From Phenylobacterium aquaticum (GTDB lineage: Bacteria; Pseudomonadota; Alphaproteobacteria; Caulobacterales; Caulobacteraceae), in NCBI RefSeq assembly GCF_947378715.1, contig NZ_CANCLE010000167.1:1-7892 (forward strand): a DNA stretch of 7,892 bases, written 5' to 3'. Under the pieces are notes generated by a model. That model ran no database searches and was not told the origin of the DNA. It saw only the letters and a list, made by a program, of their open reading frames with translations. The position numbers and the translations under genes are program-made. Below, piece after piece: positions 1-7,892 of this stretch. How positions within the stretch are numbered: position 1 is the stretch's first letter; each line of letters starts with the position of its first letter.

Positions 1-770
1 CCCTCGGTGAGAATGCGGGCGAACAGCAGCATGGCGGCCAGCTTCGGCGCGCCGGCGAAGAAGCCGACGACCGGGGTGGGCGCGCCCTCATAGACGTCCG
101 GGGTCCACATGTGGAACGGCGCGGCCGAGACCTTGAAGGCCAGGCCGCAGATCAGGAAGACCAGGCCGAACAACACGCCGGTCCCCGCCCCGCCATGCAC
201 GGCCGTGGCGATAACGGCGAACTTGGTCGAGCCGGCGAAGCCATAGATCAGTGACGCGCCATAGAGCAGCAGGCCGGAGGACAGGGCCCCCAGCACGAAA
301 TACTTCAGGCCGGCTTCCGAGGCCTTGGCGTTGTCGCGGTGCATGGCCGCCAGCACGTAGAGCGCCAGGGACTGCAACTCGACCCCGACATAGAGCGAGA
401 TCAGGTCGGCGGCGCCGACCATCATGCCCATGCCGAGCGCAGCGAGCAGGATCAGCACCGGGAACTCGAAATTGTCGACGCCGCGCCGGGCGAACCAGCG
501 CTGGCCGAGCACGATCGAGACGGCGCTGGCGGCATAGATGGCGACCTGGGCGAAGGTCGAGGCGGCGTCGGACACCAGTCCTCCGCCAAACGCCTTGCCC
601 ACCGGGCTGACGGCGGCGGCGGCGGCGGCGGCGGCGAGCGCCAGGACGGCGCCTGTGCCGACCAGCAGGGTGCGCTTGGGCGCGAAGGCGCCTGCCACCA
701 GGAGGAACAGGGCCGATCCGGCGAGGATCAGCTCGGGGACGGCCAGGGCGAGATCAGCGGAGAAGGTCAT
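1..770 (-). CDS. nuoN: NADH-quinone oxidoreductase subunit N, N-terminal part (partial, 3' end outside window)
   Basis: NuoN (ND2) is the third antiporter-like proton-pumping subunit, next to NuoK. The window holds its first 256 complete codons, roughly half of a family length of about 480-500; the frame is open at base 1. The visible protein starts MTFSADLALAVPELILAGSA and has successive hydrophobic helices. Conserved residues are Glu131 in YVGVELQSLALYVLAA, Lys213 in GLAFKVSAAPFHMWTPDVYE (209-228), the following GAPTPV, and Lys243 in APKLAAMLLFARIL. I chose ATG at 770, which is 14 nt after the nuoM stop; AGGGGA, overlapping the nuoM TAG, lies 10 nt upstream. An unusual run of eight alanines (46-53), all GCC codons, sits in the second hydrophobic stretch. 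Confidence 0.96.
   Translation of the reverse strand, partial: MTFSADLALAVPELILAGSALFLLVAGAFAPKRTLLVGTGAVLALAAAAAAAAVSPVGKAFGGGLVSDAASTFAQVAIYAASAVSIVLGQRWFARRGVDNFEFPVLILLAALGMGMMVGAADLISLYVGVELQSLALYVLAAMHRDNAKASEAGLKYFVLGALSSGLLLYGASLIYGFAGSTKFAVIATAVHGGAGTGVLFGLVFLICGLAFKVSAAPFHMWTPDVYEGAPTPVVGFFAGAPKLAAMLLFARILTE
611..634. repeat. Perfect trinucleotide microsatellite (CGG)8 within nuoN
   Basis: Eight uninterrupted CGG units on the plus strand read as eight GCC alanine codons (phase-shifted by one base, 612-635) on the coding strand. Gain or loss of units would keep the reading frame and only change the length of the poly-Ala stretch in a variable membrane-helix/loop region of NuoN. Confidence 0.9.
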
Positions 771-784
771 GTCGCTTTCGTCCC

Positions 785-2272
785 CTAGGCGCCGATCGCC
801 GCGCGATACGTCGCGACGAGGCTGTCGACCGAAGCCTGGGTCAGGTCGAAGATCGCGCCCGGATGGACGCCCAGATAGAGGGTGGAGAGGATCAGCGGGG
901 TGAAGATCGCCACTTCCCGCCAGTCCAGGTCGGTGATGGCGGCCAGCGCCGGATTGGTCATCTCGCCGAACACCACGCGCCGATAGAGCGACAGCGCATA
1001 GACCGCCGAGAAGATGACGCCCGAGGCCGCCACCAGGGCCGTCCAGGTCGAGGCCTGATAGGCGCCGGTCATGGTCAGGATTTCGCCGACGAAGCCCGAG
1101 GTGCCCGGCAGGCCGACATTGCCCATGGTGAACAGCATGAACACCGCCGCATACCAGGGCATGCGGTTCACCAGCCCGCCATAGAAGGCGATCTCGCGGG
1201 TGTGCATGCGATCATAGACGACGCCGACGCAGAGGAAGAGCGCGCCGGAGATCACCCCGTGGCTCAGCATCTGGAAGATCGCCCCCTGCACGCCGACGGC
1301 GTTGCCGGAGAAGATGCCCATCGTCACGAAGCCCATGTGGGCGACGGAAGAATAGGCGATCAGCTTCTTGATGTCGGTCTGACGGAAGGCGACCAGCGAG
1401 GTGTAGACGATGGCGATCACGCTCAGCGAGAACACCAGGGGCGTGAACATCTCCGAAGCCTGCGGGAACATCGGCAGGGAGAAGCGCAGGAAGCCGTAGC
1501 CGCCCATCTTCAGCAGAATCCCGGCCAGGATCACCGAACCGGCGGTCGGGGCCTCGACGTGGGCGTCGGGCAGCCAGGTGTGCACCGGCCACATGGGCAT
1601 CTTCACCGCGAAGGAGGCGAAGAAGGCCAGCCACAGCCAAGTCTGGATCCAGGGCGCGAACTTGTAGTGCATCAGTTCGGGGATCGAGCTGGTGTGCGAG
1701 ATGCCGATCATGGCCAGGATCGCGGCCAGCATCAGCACCGAGCCGAGCAGGGTGTAGAGGAAGAACTTGAAGGCCGCATAGACCCGGCGCTTCCCGCCCC
1801 AGATGCCGATGATCAGGAACATCGGCACCAGGCCGAATTCGAAGAAGGCGTAGAACAGGACGAGGTCGAGCGCGCAGAACACGCCGATCACCAGGGTCTC
1901 GAGGACCAGGAAGGCGATCATGTATTCCAGCACGCGGGTCTCGATCGATTTCCACGAGGCCGCGATGCAGAACGGCATCAGGAAGGCGGTCAGCAGCACG
2001 AACAGGATCGAGATGCCGTCGACGCCCATCCGATAGTGGATGCCGGCGAACCAGTTGGCGTCCTCGACGAACTGGAAGCCCGGATTGGCCCCATCGTACT
2101 GGACCACCAGCAGCACGGAGAGCGCCAGGGTCGCCAGGGTGGTGAAGAAGGCGATCCACTTGGCGGCCGTAACCGTCTTCGGGTCATCGGCCTGGCCGAA
2201 CAGGCGCAGGATCAGGATAGCCGCCACGCCGAGGATCGGCGCGAAGGTGGTGAGGGAGAGAATGCCGGTCAT
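785..2272 (-). CDS. nuoM: NADH-quinone oxidoreductase subunit M (proton-pumping subunit)
   Basis: NuoM (ND4) is the middle antiporter-like proton channel, lying between NuoN and NuoL. The 495-residue product has the usual length and about 14 hydrophobic helices. Family residues for proton transfer are all present: Glu145 in FYAFFEFGLVPMFLIIGIWG (140-159), Lys224 in FAVKMPMWPVHTWLPDAHVE (221-240), Lys255 in GILLKMGGYGF and Glu397 in GTSGFVGEILTM. The motif TDIKKLIAYSSVAHMGFV (299-316) is also typical. The ATG at 2272 follows nuoL by 12 nt with AAGGGAG 7 nt upstream; this site overlaps the nuoL TAA. The gene ends in TAG at 785-787, which is itself the start of the nuoN Shine-Dalgarno. No truncation, frameshift or missing key residue is seen. 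Confidence 0.97.
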   Translation of the reverse strand: MTGILSLTTFAPILGVAAILILRLFGQADDPKTVTAAKWIAFFTTLATLALSVLLVVQYDGANPGFQFVEDANWFAGIHYRMGVDGISILFVLLTAFLMPFCIAASWKSIETRVLEYMIAFLVLETLVIGVFCALDLVLFYAFFEFGLVPMFLIIGIWGGKRRVYAAFKFFLYTLLGSVLMLAAILAMIGISHTSSIPELMHYKFAPWIQTWLWLAFFASFAVKMPMWPVHTWLPDAHVEAPTAGSVILAGILLKMGGYGFLRFSLPMFPQASEMFTPLVFSLSVIAIVYTSLVAFRQTDIKKLIAYSSVAHMGFVTMGIFSGNAVGVQGAIFQMLSHGVISGALFLCVGVVYDRMHTREIAFYGGLVNRMPWYAAVFMLFTMGNVGLPGTSGFVGEILTMTGAYQASTWTALVAASGVIFSAVYALSLYRRVVFGEMTNPALAAITDLDWREVAIFTPLILSTLYLGVHPGAIFDLTQASVDSLVATYRAAIGA

Positions 2273-2284
2273 CGGGTCGCTCCC

Positions 2285-4348
<2,064 letters not shown>

Positions 4349-4352
4349 GCCG

Positions 4353-4661
4353 TCAGCCCTTCATCATCGAAGCGTCGTCCACGGCGATGTCGCCGCGGTT
4401 GCGGAAGAAGGTCACCAGGATCGCCAGGCCGACCGCAGCCTCGGCCGCCGCCACGGTCAGGACGAACATGGCGAAGATCTGCCCGACCACGTCATGCAGG
4501 AAGGACGAGAAGGCCACCAGGTTGATGTTCACAGCGAGCAGGATCAGCTCGATCGACATCAGGATGACGATGATGTTCTTGCGGTTCACGAAAATCCCGA
4601 ACACCCCGATGGTGAACAGGATCGCGGCGACCGCCAGATAGTGGGCGAGCCCGATGCTCAT
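4353..4661 (-). CDS. nuoK: NADH-quinone oxidoreductase subunit K
   Basis: NuoK (ND4L) is a three-helix membrane subunit that contributes to the central proton path between NuoH/J and NuoN. At 102 residues it matches the family length. The helices are about residues 5-24, 29-50 and 57-84. The two buried glutamates known to be important in the family are present: Glu38 in ILMSIELILLAVNINLVAF (33-51) and Glu74 in FVLTVAAAEAAVGLAI (66-81). The ATG at 4661 overlaps the nuoJ stop by 4 nt, so the pair should be translationally coupled, and a good GAGGGG sits 8 nt upstream inside nuoJ. The gene ends in MMKG and TGA, 4 nt before nuoL; the nuoL Shine-Dalgarno (AAGGG) lies in the last nuoK codons. Confidence 0.97.
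   Translation of the reverse strand: MSIGLAHYLAVAAILFTIGVFGIFVNRKNIIVILMSIELILLAVNINLVAFSSFLHDVVGQIFAMFVLTVAAAEAAVGLAILVTFFRNRGDIAVDDASMMKG
4658..4661 (-). other. ATGA start/stop overlap nuoJ-nuoK
   Basis: The nuoJ TGA and the nuoK ATG overlap in ATGA, with GAGGGG 8 nt upstream of the nuoK start. Coupled translation would keep the two small neighbouring membrane subunits in balance. Confidence 0.85.
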
Positions 4662-5275
4662 TCCGAAATCCCCTCGCCCGGTTTAATCTGAACAATGCGC
4701 ATGCCGGTCTTGGGACCGCGCGCGACCTGGTCGGCGATGACCTGCCGGCGAACGCCGGGCTTGTGGCGCAGGGTCAGCACGATGGCGCCGATCATGGCCA
4801 CCAGCAGCACCAGGCCCGCGGCCTGGAAGAAGTAGATGTAGTCGGTGTAGAGCACCCGACCGATGCTCTCGACATTGCTGAAGCCCTGGGTCGCCGCCTG
4901 GGGCGTGTCATGCCCCGCCGCCGCGCCGTGGGTCGAGACCGCAGTCGACACCAGGATCATCTCGAAGGCCAGGAAGCCGCCGATCAGGGCGCCGAGCGGC
5001 GCGTACTGGGCGAAGCCCTGTCGCAAGGCCGCGAAGTCGACGTCGAGCATCATGACGACGAACAGGAACAGCACTGCGACGGCGCCGACATAGACGACGA
5101 CCAGCAGCATCGCCAGGAACTCCGCCCCCAGCAGGACGAACAGCCCCGCCGCGGAGAAGAAGGCCAGGATCAGGAACAGCACCGAGTGCACCGGGTTGCG
5201 GGCGGACACCACGCATAGCCCAGCCACGACGGTGACCGCCGACAGCAGATAGAAAGCGATCGCCTGCAAGGCCAT
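4658..5275 (-). CDS. nuoJ: NADH-quinone oxidoreductase subunit J
   Basis: NuoJ (ND6) is a small membrane subunit next to NuoH and NuoK; its third helix is known to change conformation during turnover and links the quinone chamber to the proton channels. The 205-residue product has five predicted membrane helices (about 3-23, 30-48, 54-77, 91-112, 148-169). It carries the conserved helix-3 run EFLAMLLVVVYVGAVAVLFL (52-71), with Tyr62 and Gly64 in the motif YVGA, followed by VVMMLD. After helix 5 a basic cytosolic tail (HKPGVRRQVIADQVARGP onward) extends about 35 residues, common in alphaproteobacteria. I chose ATG at 5275 for its purine-rich GAAGAG 5 nt upstream and because the protein then starts directly with helix 1. 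A longer frame from 5413 would add 46 Arg-rich residues overlapping nuoI and is rejected. The TGA stop overlaps the nuoK start as ATGA. Confidence 0.96.
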   Translation of the reverse strand: MALQAIAFYLLSAVTVVAGLCVVSARNPVHSVLFLILAFFSAAGLFVLLGAEFLAMLLVVVYVGAVAVLFLFVVMMLDVDFAALRQGFAQYAPLGALIGGFLAFEMILVSTAVSTHGAAAGHDTPQAATQGFSNVESIGRVLYTDYIYFFQAAGLVLLVAMIGAIVLTLRHKPGVRRQVIADQVARGPKTGMRIVQIKPGEGISE

Positions 5276-5361
5276 GACGGCTCTTCTCAGCCCCTCTTCT
5301 CGCGCCGTTCCGAAACCGGAAACACGACGCTGTTCAGCACCCTTGGAATCGCGCGCCGGTC
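5276..5361 (-). other. 86-nt intergenic gap nuoI-nuoJ, the only sizeable gap in the cluster
   Basis: No gene fits here. On the coding strand two small palindromes occur: CCGGT-AAG-ACCGG spanning the nuoI stop codon (5356-5368) and TTCCG-GTTT-CGGAA (5308-5321). Both are 5-bp stems and neither is followed by a T run, so neither is a convincing intrinsic terminator. Purine-rich GAAGAGGGG and GAGAAGAG tracts precede nuoJ; the second (5281-5288) is the likely nuoJ ribosome binding site. I see no clear -35/-10 promoter. The gap may simply be a spacer, an RNA processing site or a translation-rate control element. Confidence 0.45.
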
Positions 5362-5853
5362 TTACCGGTAGGCCGCGTCGAGTTCCAGATTCTTCGCGAT
5401 TTCCCGCTCCCAACGATCCCCGTTATCGAGCAGGCGTTCCTTGTCGTAATAGAGCTCTTCCCGCGTCTCGACGGCGTACTCGATGTTCGGCCCCTCGACG
5501 ATGGCGTCCACCGGGCAGGCCTCCTGGCACAGGCCGCAATAGATGCATTTGACCATGTCGATGTCGTAGCGGGTCGTCCGGCGGCTGCCGTCCTCGCGCG
5601 GTTCGGCCTCGATGGTGATCGCCTGGGCCGGGCATATGGCCTCACAGAGCTTGCAGGCGATGCAGCGCTCTTCCCCGTTGGGATAGCGGCGCAGCGCATG
5701 CTCGCCCCGGAAACGCGGCGACTGGGGCCCACGCTCATAGGGGTAGAGCACGGTCGCCTTGGGGCGGACCATGTACTTCATCGCGAGACCGAAGGCCCCG
5801 ACGAAATCGGCCAGGACGGCGCCTTTGATCGCTTGATTGATGCGCGACATCAT
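5362..5853 (-). CDS. nuoI: NADH-quinone oxidoreductase subunit I (2x[4Fe-4S] ferredoxin-like)
   Basis: NuoI (TYKY/NDUFS8 family) carries clusters N6a and N6b, which pass electrons from the NuoG side to NuoB and the quinone; it sits on the cytoplasmic face against NuoH. The 163-residue product has two complete ferredoxin motifs: CIACKLCEAICP (about residues 64-75) and CIYCGLCQEACP (about 103-114), eight cysteines in all, with nothing missing. The N-terminal amphipathic helix (AFGLAMKYMVRPKATVLYPY) and the SPRFRGEHALRRYPNGEERC segment are typical of the subunit. The C-terminal YYDKERLLDNGDRWE matches alphaproteobacterial NuoI. Two ATG codons stand in tandem (5853 and 5850). I took the first because AGAGGA ends 9 nt upstream of it (12 nt from the second); the second would give 162 residues and is equally plausible. 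A further ATG at 5901 would run back into the lipoprotein gene and is rejected. Confidence 0.97.
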   Translation of the reverse strand: MMSRINQAIKGAVLADFVGAFGLAMKYMVRPKATVLYPYERGPQSPRFRGEHALRRYPNGEERCIACKLCEAICPAQAITIEAEPREDGSRRTTRYDIDMVKCIYCGLCQEACPVDAIVEGPNIEYAVETREELYYDKERLLDNGDRWEREIAKNLELDAAYR

Positions 5854-5857
5854 CGGC

Positions 5858-6061
5858 TCAGTTCCTCTTGCACTCATAGGCGGCCATCCGCTGGGGATCA
5901 CCCTGCGACTTCAGCGCCAGCTTCTCGCCCTTGGCTTCGCAGGCGGTGCGGGCGGTCTTGAGATTGTCATAGGTCGCGACCCCGCCGACGGACTCGCCGC
6001 CGGGCGCGCTGGCGCAGGCCGCGCAGGCGCTCAGGAGAGCCATGGCGAGGATCATTCTCAT
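5858..6061 (-). CDS. Small predicted lipoprotein encoded between nuoH and nuoI; function unknown
   Basis: This is a 67-codon gene that I do not recognise as any of the 14 core complex I subunits. The N-terminus reads MRMILAMALLSACAACASAP: one positive charge, a short hydrophobic stretch and a lipobox Leu10-Ser11-Ala12-Cys13. This predicts signal peptidase II cleavage and a lipid-anchored mature protein of about 55 residues outside the cytoplasm. The mature part has the pattern TYDNLKTARTACEAKGEKLA, then QGDPQRMAAYECKRN; Cys41 and Cys64 could form a disulfide, and Cys16 is a further free cysteine. No membrane helix is seen beyond the signal. The ATG at 6061 overlaps the nuoH stop as ATGA, and a second in-frame ATG at 6055 (residue 3) is possible. 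The stop lies 4 nt before nuoI, and the nuoI Shine-Dalgarno lies in its last codons. Third positions are GC-rich like those of its neighbours. This tight embedding supports a real gene expressed with the complex. A role as accessory subunit or assembly helper is inference only. Confidence 0.8.
   Translation of the reverse strand: MRMILAMALLSACAACASAPGGESVGGVATYDNLKTARTACEAKGEKLALKSQGDPQRMAAYECKRN
5863..5868 (-). promoter_or_regulatory. Shine-Dalgarno of nuoI, inside the lipoprotein gene
   Basis: On the coding strand AGAGGA lies within the last sense codons (Lys-Arg-Asn) of the small lipoprotein gene, 9 nt before the first nuoI ATG. It supports the 5853 start of nuoI. It also means that ribosomes finishing the lipoprotein stop right at the nuoI initiation site. 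Confidence 0.6.
6058..6061 (-). other. ATGA start/stop overlap nuoH-lipoprotein
   Basis: The last bases of nuoH (TGA) and the start codon of the small lipoprotein gene share two bases in the 4-nt ATGA, a classic arrangement for translational coupling. It is the strongest positional evidence that the small gene is translated. Confidence 0.8.
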
Positions 6062-7131
6062 GCCGCCCCGCCGAACACGCGCCAGGCCGCCACCAGCACC
6101 ACGGCGATGCCGCAGGTGGGCAGGAAGACCTTCCAGCCCAGGCGCATCAGCTGGTCGTAGCGATAGCGGGGCACGATGGCCTTCACCATGGCGATCATGA
6201 AGAAGAAGAAGCAGATCTTCGCCGAGAACCACATCAGGCCGTAGAAGCTCTGGGCCGTCGGGCTCCAGCTGTGGACGAAGGCGAAGTCGATCGGGGCCTG
6301 CCAGCCGCCGAAGAACAGCAGCGAGATCAGGGCGCACATCAGGACGATGTTCACCAGCTCGCCGATCATGAACAGCAGGAAGGGCGAGGAGGAATATTCC
6401 ACCTGATAGCCGGCCACGAGCTCGGACTCGGCTTCCGGCAGGTCGAAGGGCGGGCGGTTGGTCTCGGCCAGCGCGGAGATGAAGAACACCACGCTCATGC
6501 CGAACATCACCGGGGCGATGAAGATATTCTTCAACCCGCCGCCCAGGACGTTCCAGTTCCAGAACCCGCCGGCCTGCTTCTCGACGATGGTCTGTAGGTT
6601 CATCGAACCGGACAGCAGGATCACCGTGATGATCACGAAGCCGATGGAGACCTCATAGGAGACCATCTGGGCTGCGGAGCGCAGGGATCCCAGGAACGGG
6701 TACTTCGAGTTGGAAGCCCAGCCCCCCATGATGATGCCGTAGACGCCCAGCGACGAGATCGCGAACAGGTACAACACACCGACATTGATGTTCCCCACCA
6801 CCCAGCCGGGGGCGAAGGGGATCACCGCCCAGCCCACCAGGGCCAGGGCGAAGGTCAGGACCGGAGCCAGCAGGAACACGAACTTGTCGGCGCCGTCGGG
6901 GATCACGATCTCCTTCAGCACGAACTTCATCAGGTCGGCGAAGGACTGCAGCAGGCCGAACGGACCCACGACGTTGGGGCCTTTGCGCATCTGCACGCCG
7001 GCCCAGATCTTCCGGTCGGCGAGCATGAAGAAGGCCAGCGCCACCAGCAGCGGCAGGATGACCGCCATGATCTGGGCGACGGTGATCAGGGTCCAGCCGC
7101 CGGGGGTGGCCCAGAAGGAGGTGGGAGCCAT
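6058..7131 (-). CDS. nuoH: NADH-quinone oxidoreductase subunit H (quinone-chamber membrane subunit)
   Basis: NuoH (ND1 in mitochondria) is the membrane subunit that, with NuoB and NuoD, forms the ubiquinone-binding chamber and passes the redox energy to the proton-pumping arm. The 357-residue protein is about the usual length for alphaproteobacteria. A first membrane helix (about 15-38) leads into the cytosolic-loop signature ADRKIWAGVQMRKGPNVVGP (38-57). The most diagnostic motif is the acidic quinone-site loop, ETNRPPFDLPEAESELVAGY from residue 223 followed by QVEYSS; Glu223, Asp230, Glu233, Glu235, Glu237 and Glu245 are all kept. About eight membrane helices can be seen. I chose ATG at 7131 because it lies 2 nt after the nuoG stop and gives the normal N-terminus; an ATG at 7179 would add 16 Arg-rich residues inside nuoG. 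The Shine-Dalgarno is weak (GGCGGA-like), which suggests reinitiation from nuoG translation. The TGA stop overlaps the next gene's ATG as ATGA. Confidence 0.97.
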   Translation of the reverse strand: MAPTSFWATPGGWTLITVAQIMAVILPLLVALAFFMLADRKIWAGVQMRKGPNVVGPFGLLQSFADLMKFVLKEIVIPDGADKFVFLLAPVLTFALALVGWAVIPFAPGWVVGNINVGVLYLFAISSLGVYGIIMGGWASNSKYPFLGSLRSAAQMVSYEVSIGFVIITVILLSGSMNLQTIVEKQAGGFWNWNVLGGGLKNIFIAPVMFGMSVVFFISALAETNRPPFDLPEAESELVAGYQVEYSSSPFLLFMIGELVNIVLMCALISLLFFGGWQAPIDFAFVHSWSPTAQSFYGLMWFSAKICFFFFMIAMVKAIVPRYRYDQLMRLGWKVFLPTCGIAVVLVAAWRVFGGAA

Positions 7132-7133
7132 GT

Positions 7134-7892
7134 CTATTCCGCCGCGATTTTGGCGGCGCCCGAAACCTGGGCGGCGCACTCGGCCATCGTCACGCTGGCG
7201 CGGGCGATGGGGTTGGTCAGGTGGAAGGCCTTGATCGGGCTTTCGAAGGCCTGGTCGGAGACCGCGCCCTCCCCGCCCACGGCGGCGAGATCGAAGTCGA
7301 CCGGCCCGGCCACATAGTCGATCTGGCCGAAGGTCGGATGATCGGCGAACAGCTTGGCCCGCAGCTGGGCCAGGGTGTCATAGGGCAAGGTCTTGCCCAG
7401 CCGGTCCGACAGGGCCCGCAGGATCGACCAGTCTTCGCGGGCCTCACCCTTGGGGAACACCGCGCGCTGGCCCATCTGGACCCGGCCCTCGGTGTTCACA
7501 TAGAGGCCGTCCTTCTCGGTATAGGCGGCGCCCGGCAGGACCACGTCGGCGCGGTGCGCGCCGGCGTCGCCATGGGTTCCCAGATAGACCGTGAAGGCGT
7601 CGGAGCCGGTCAGGCCGATCTCGTCGGCGCCCAGCAGGAACAGCACGTCCAGAGCGCCCGGCTTGACCATCTCGGCCGCCGTCCTGCCGCCCTCAGCCGG
7701 AATGAAGCCCAGGTCCAGGCCGCCGACCCGGGCCGCCGCGCTGTGCAGCAGGTTCCAGGTCATCTTGTAGGTCTTGGCGATCGCCGCCGCCGCCTTGGCC
7801 ACCGCCGCGCCATCAGCGCGGGCAAGGGCGCCTGAGCCCAGGATGATGGCCGGGGACTTGGCGTCCTTCAGGGCCTTGAGGAAGTCGCCCTT
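7134..7892 (-). CDS. nuoG: NADH-quinone oxidoreductase subunit G, C-terminal part (partial, 5' end outside window)
   Basis: This is the last 252 codons of NuoG, ending in TAG; the reading frame stays open to the window edge, so the start lies beyond 7892. NuoG is the large peripheral-arm subunit of complex I. Its N-terminal part (not seen here) carries FeS clusters, and its C-terminal part has the fold of molybdopterin oxidoreductases without, as known for the family, a catalytic molybdenum cofactor. The visible evidence is a Rossmann-like start (SPAIILGSGALAR), the segment DVLFLLGADEIGL, and the family signature ADVVLPGAAYTEKDGLYVNT followed by EGRVQ. Full NuoG is usually about 690 residues, so roughly the last third is present. 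The tail after about residue 160 of this fragment (PVDFDLAAVGG onward) is the less conserved C-terminal extension. nuoH starts 2 nt after the stop. An internal GTG at 7802 is an ordinary valine codon, not a start. Confidence 0.95.
   Translation of the reverse strand, partial: KGDFLKALKDAKSPAIILGSGALARADGAAVAKAAAAIAKTYKMTWNLLHSAAARVGGLDLGFIPAEGGRTAAEMVKPGALDVLFLLGADEIGLTGSDAFTVYLGTHGDAGAHRADVVLPGAAYTEKDGLYVNTEGRVQMGQRAVFPKGEAREDWSILRALSDRLGKTLPYDTLAQLRAKLFADHPTFGQIDYVAGPVDFDLAAVGGEGAVSDQAFESPIKAFHLTNPIARASVTMAECAAQVSGAAKIAAE

Noticed and set aside
251..903. Several overlapping plus-strand open frames antisense to nuoN and the end of nuoM
   Set aside because: They are rich in Arg/Ala/Gly, have no domains, and lie opposite a conserved NuoN reading frame; they are shadows of GC-rich coding DNA.
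5308..5368. Possible intrinsic terminator between nuoI and nuoJ
   Set aside because: Stems are only 5 bp with no T tract on the coding strand, and the downstream genes belong to the same complex, so transcription should continue.
5276..5413. 46-residue N-terminal extension of NuoJ
   Set aside because: The extension is Arg-rich, overlaps the end of nuoI and precedes the first membrane helix, whereas family members start directly at MALQAIAFYL-like sequence.
5854..5901. N-terminal extension of NuoI from an upstream ATG
   Set aside because: The added residues overlap the lipoprotein gene's 3' end, are not NuoI-like, and the Shine-Dalgarno points to the 5853/5850 ATGs.
6058..6337. Long form (159 residues) of the small lipoprotein gene starting inside nuoH
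   Set aside because: The upstream part is an Arg/Leu/Pro-rich out-of-frame reading of nuoH; the lipoprotein signal starts precisely at the ATGA overlap.
7221..7835. A 204-codon plus-strand frame antisense to nuoG
   Set aside because: It is opposite a clear NuoG C-terminal domain, has no recognisable family features, and its composition is as expected from antisense reading.

Overview
The window is a section of a respiratory complex I (proton-pumping NADH:quinone oxidoreductase, NDH-1) operon. Every gene lies on the minus strand, so transcription runs from the high-coordinate end to the low end. The order in that direction is nuoG (3' part only), nuoH, a small lipoprotein-like gene, nuoI, nuoJ, nuoK, nuoL, nuoM, nuoN (5' part only). 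This is the usual bacterial 14-gene nuo order, cut at both ends by the window. The genes upstream of nuoG (nuoA-F) and the 3' half of nuoN should lie just outside.

The base composition is GC-rich, with third positions almost always G or C. The proteins look alphaproteobacterial: a 162-163 residue NuoI with two CxxCxxCxxxCP motifs, a 687-residue NuoL with a histidine-rich loop, and NuoH with the ADRK..GPNVVGPFG signature. From remembered family resemblance I infer a member of the Caulobacterales (Caulobacter/Phenylobacterium type). The phylum and class are much surer than the genus.

Layout: 7134-7892 C-terminal third of NuoG (peripheral arm, catalytically degenerate molybdopterin-oxidoreductase fold); 6058-7131 NuoH (quinone-chamber membrane subunit); 5858-6061 an unassigned 67-residue predicted lipoprotein; 5362-5853 NuoI (two 4Fe-4S clusters feeding quinone reduction); 4658-5275 NuoJ and 4353-4661 NuoK (small membrane subunits of the proton path); 2285-4348 NuoL, 785-2272 NuoM and 1-770 NuoN (three antiporter-like proton-pumping subunits). 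The genes are packed with 4-nt overlaps (nuoH/lipoprotein, nuoJ/nuoK) or gaps of 2-14 nt. The one exception is an 86-nt gap between nuoI and nuoJ. I see no promoter, terminator, RNA gene, mobile element or CRISPR array.

Electrons from NADH pass through the peripheral arm (NuoG domain) to the NuoI clusters, then to quinone bound at the NuoH/B/D interface. The energy released drives proton movement through NuoH/J/K and NuoL/M/N. The feature not explained by the standard 14-subunit complex is the small lipoprotein gene. It is translationally coupled to nuoH, and its last codons carry the nuoI ribosome binding site. It is the best candidate here for an undescribed complex I-associated component.
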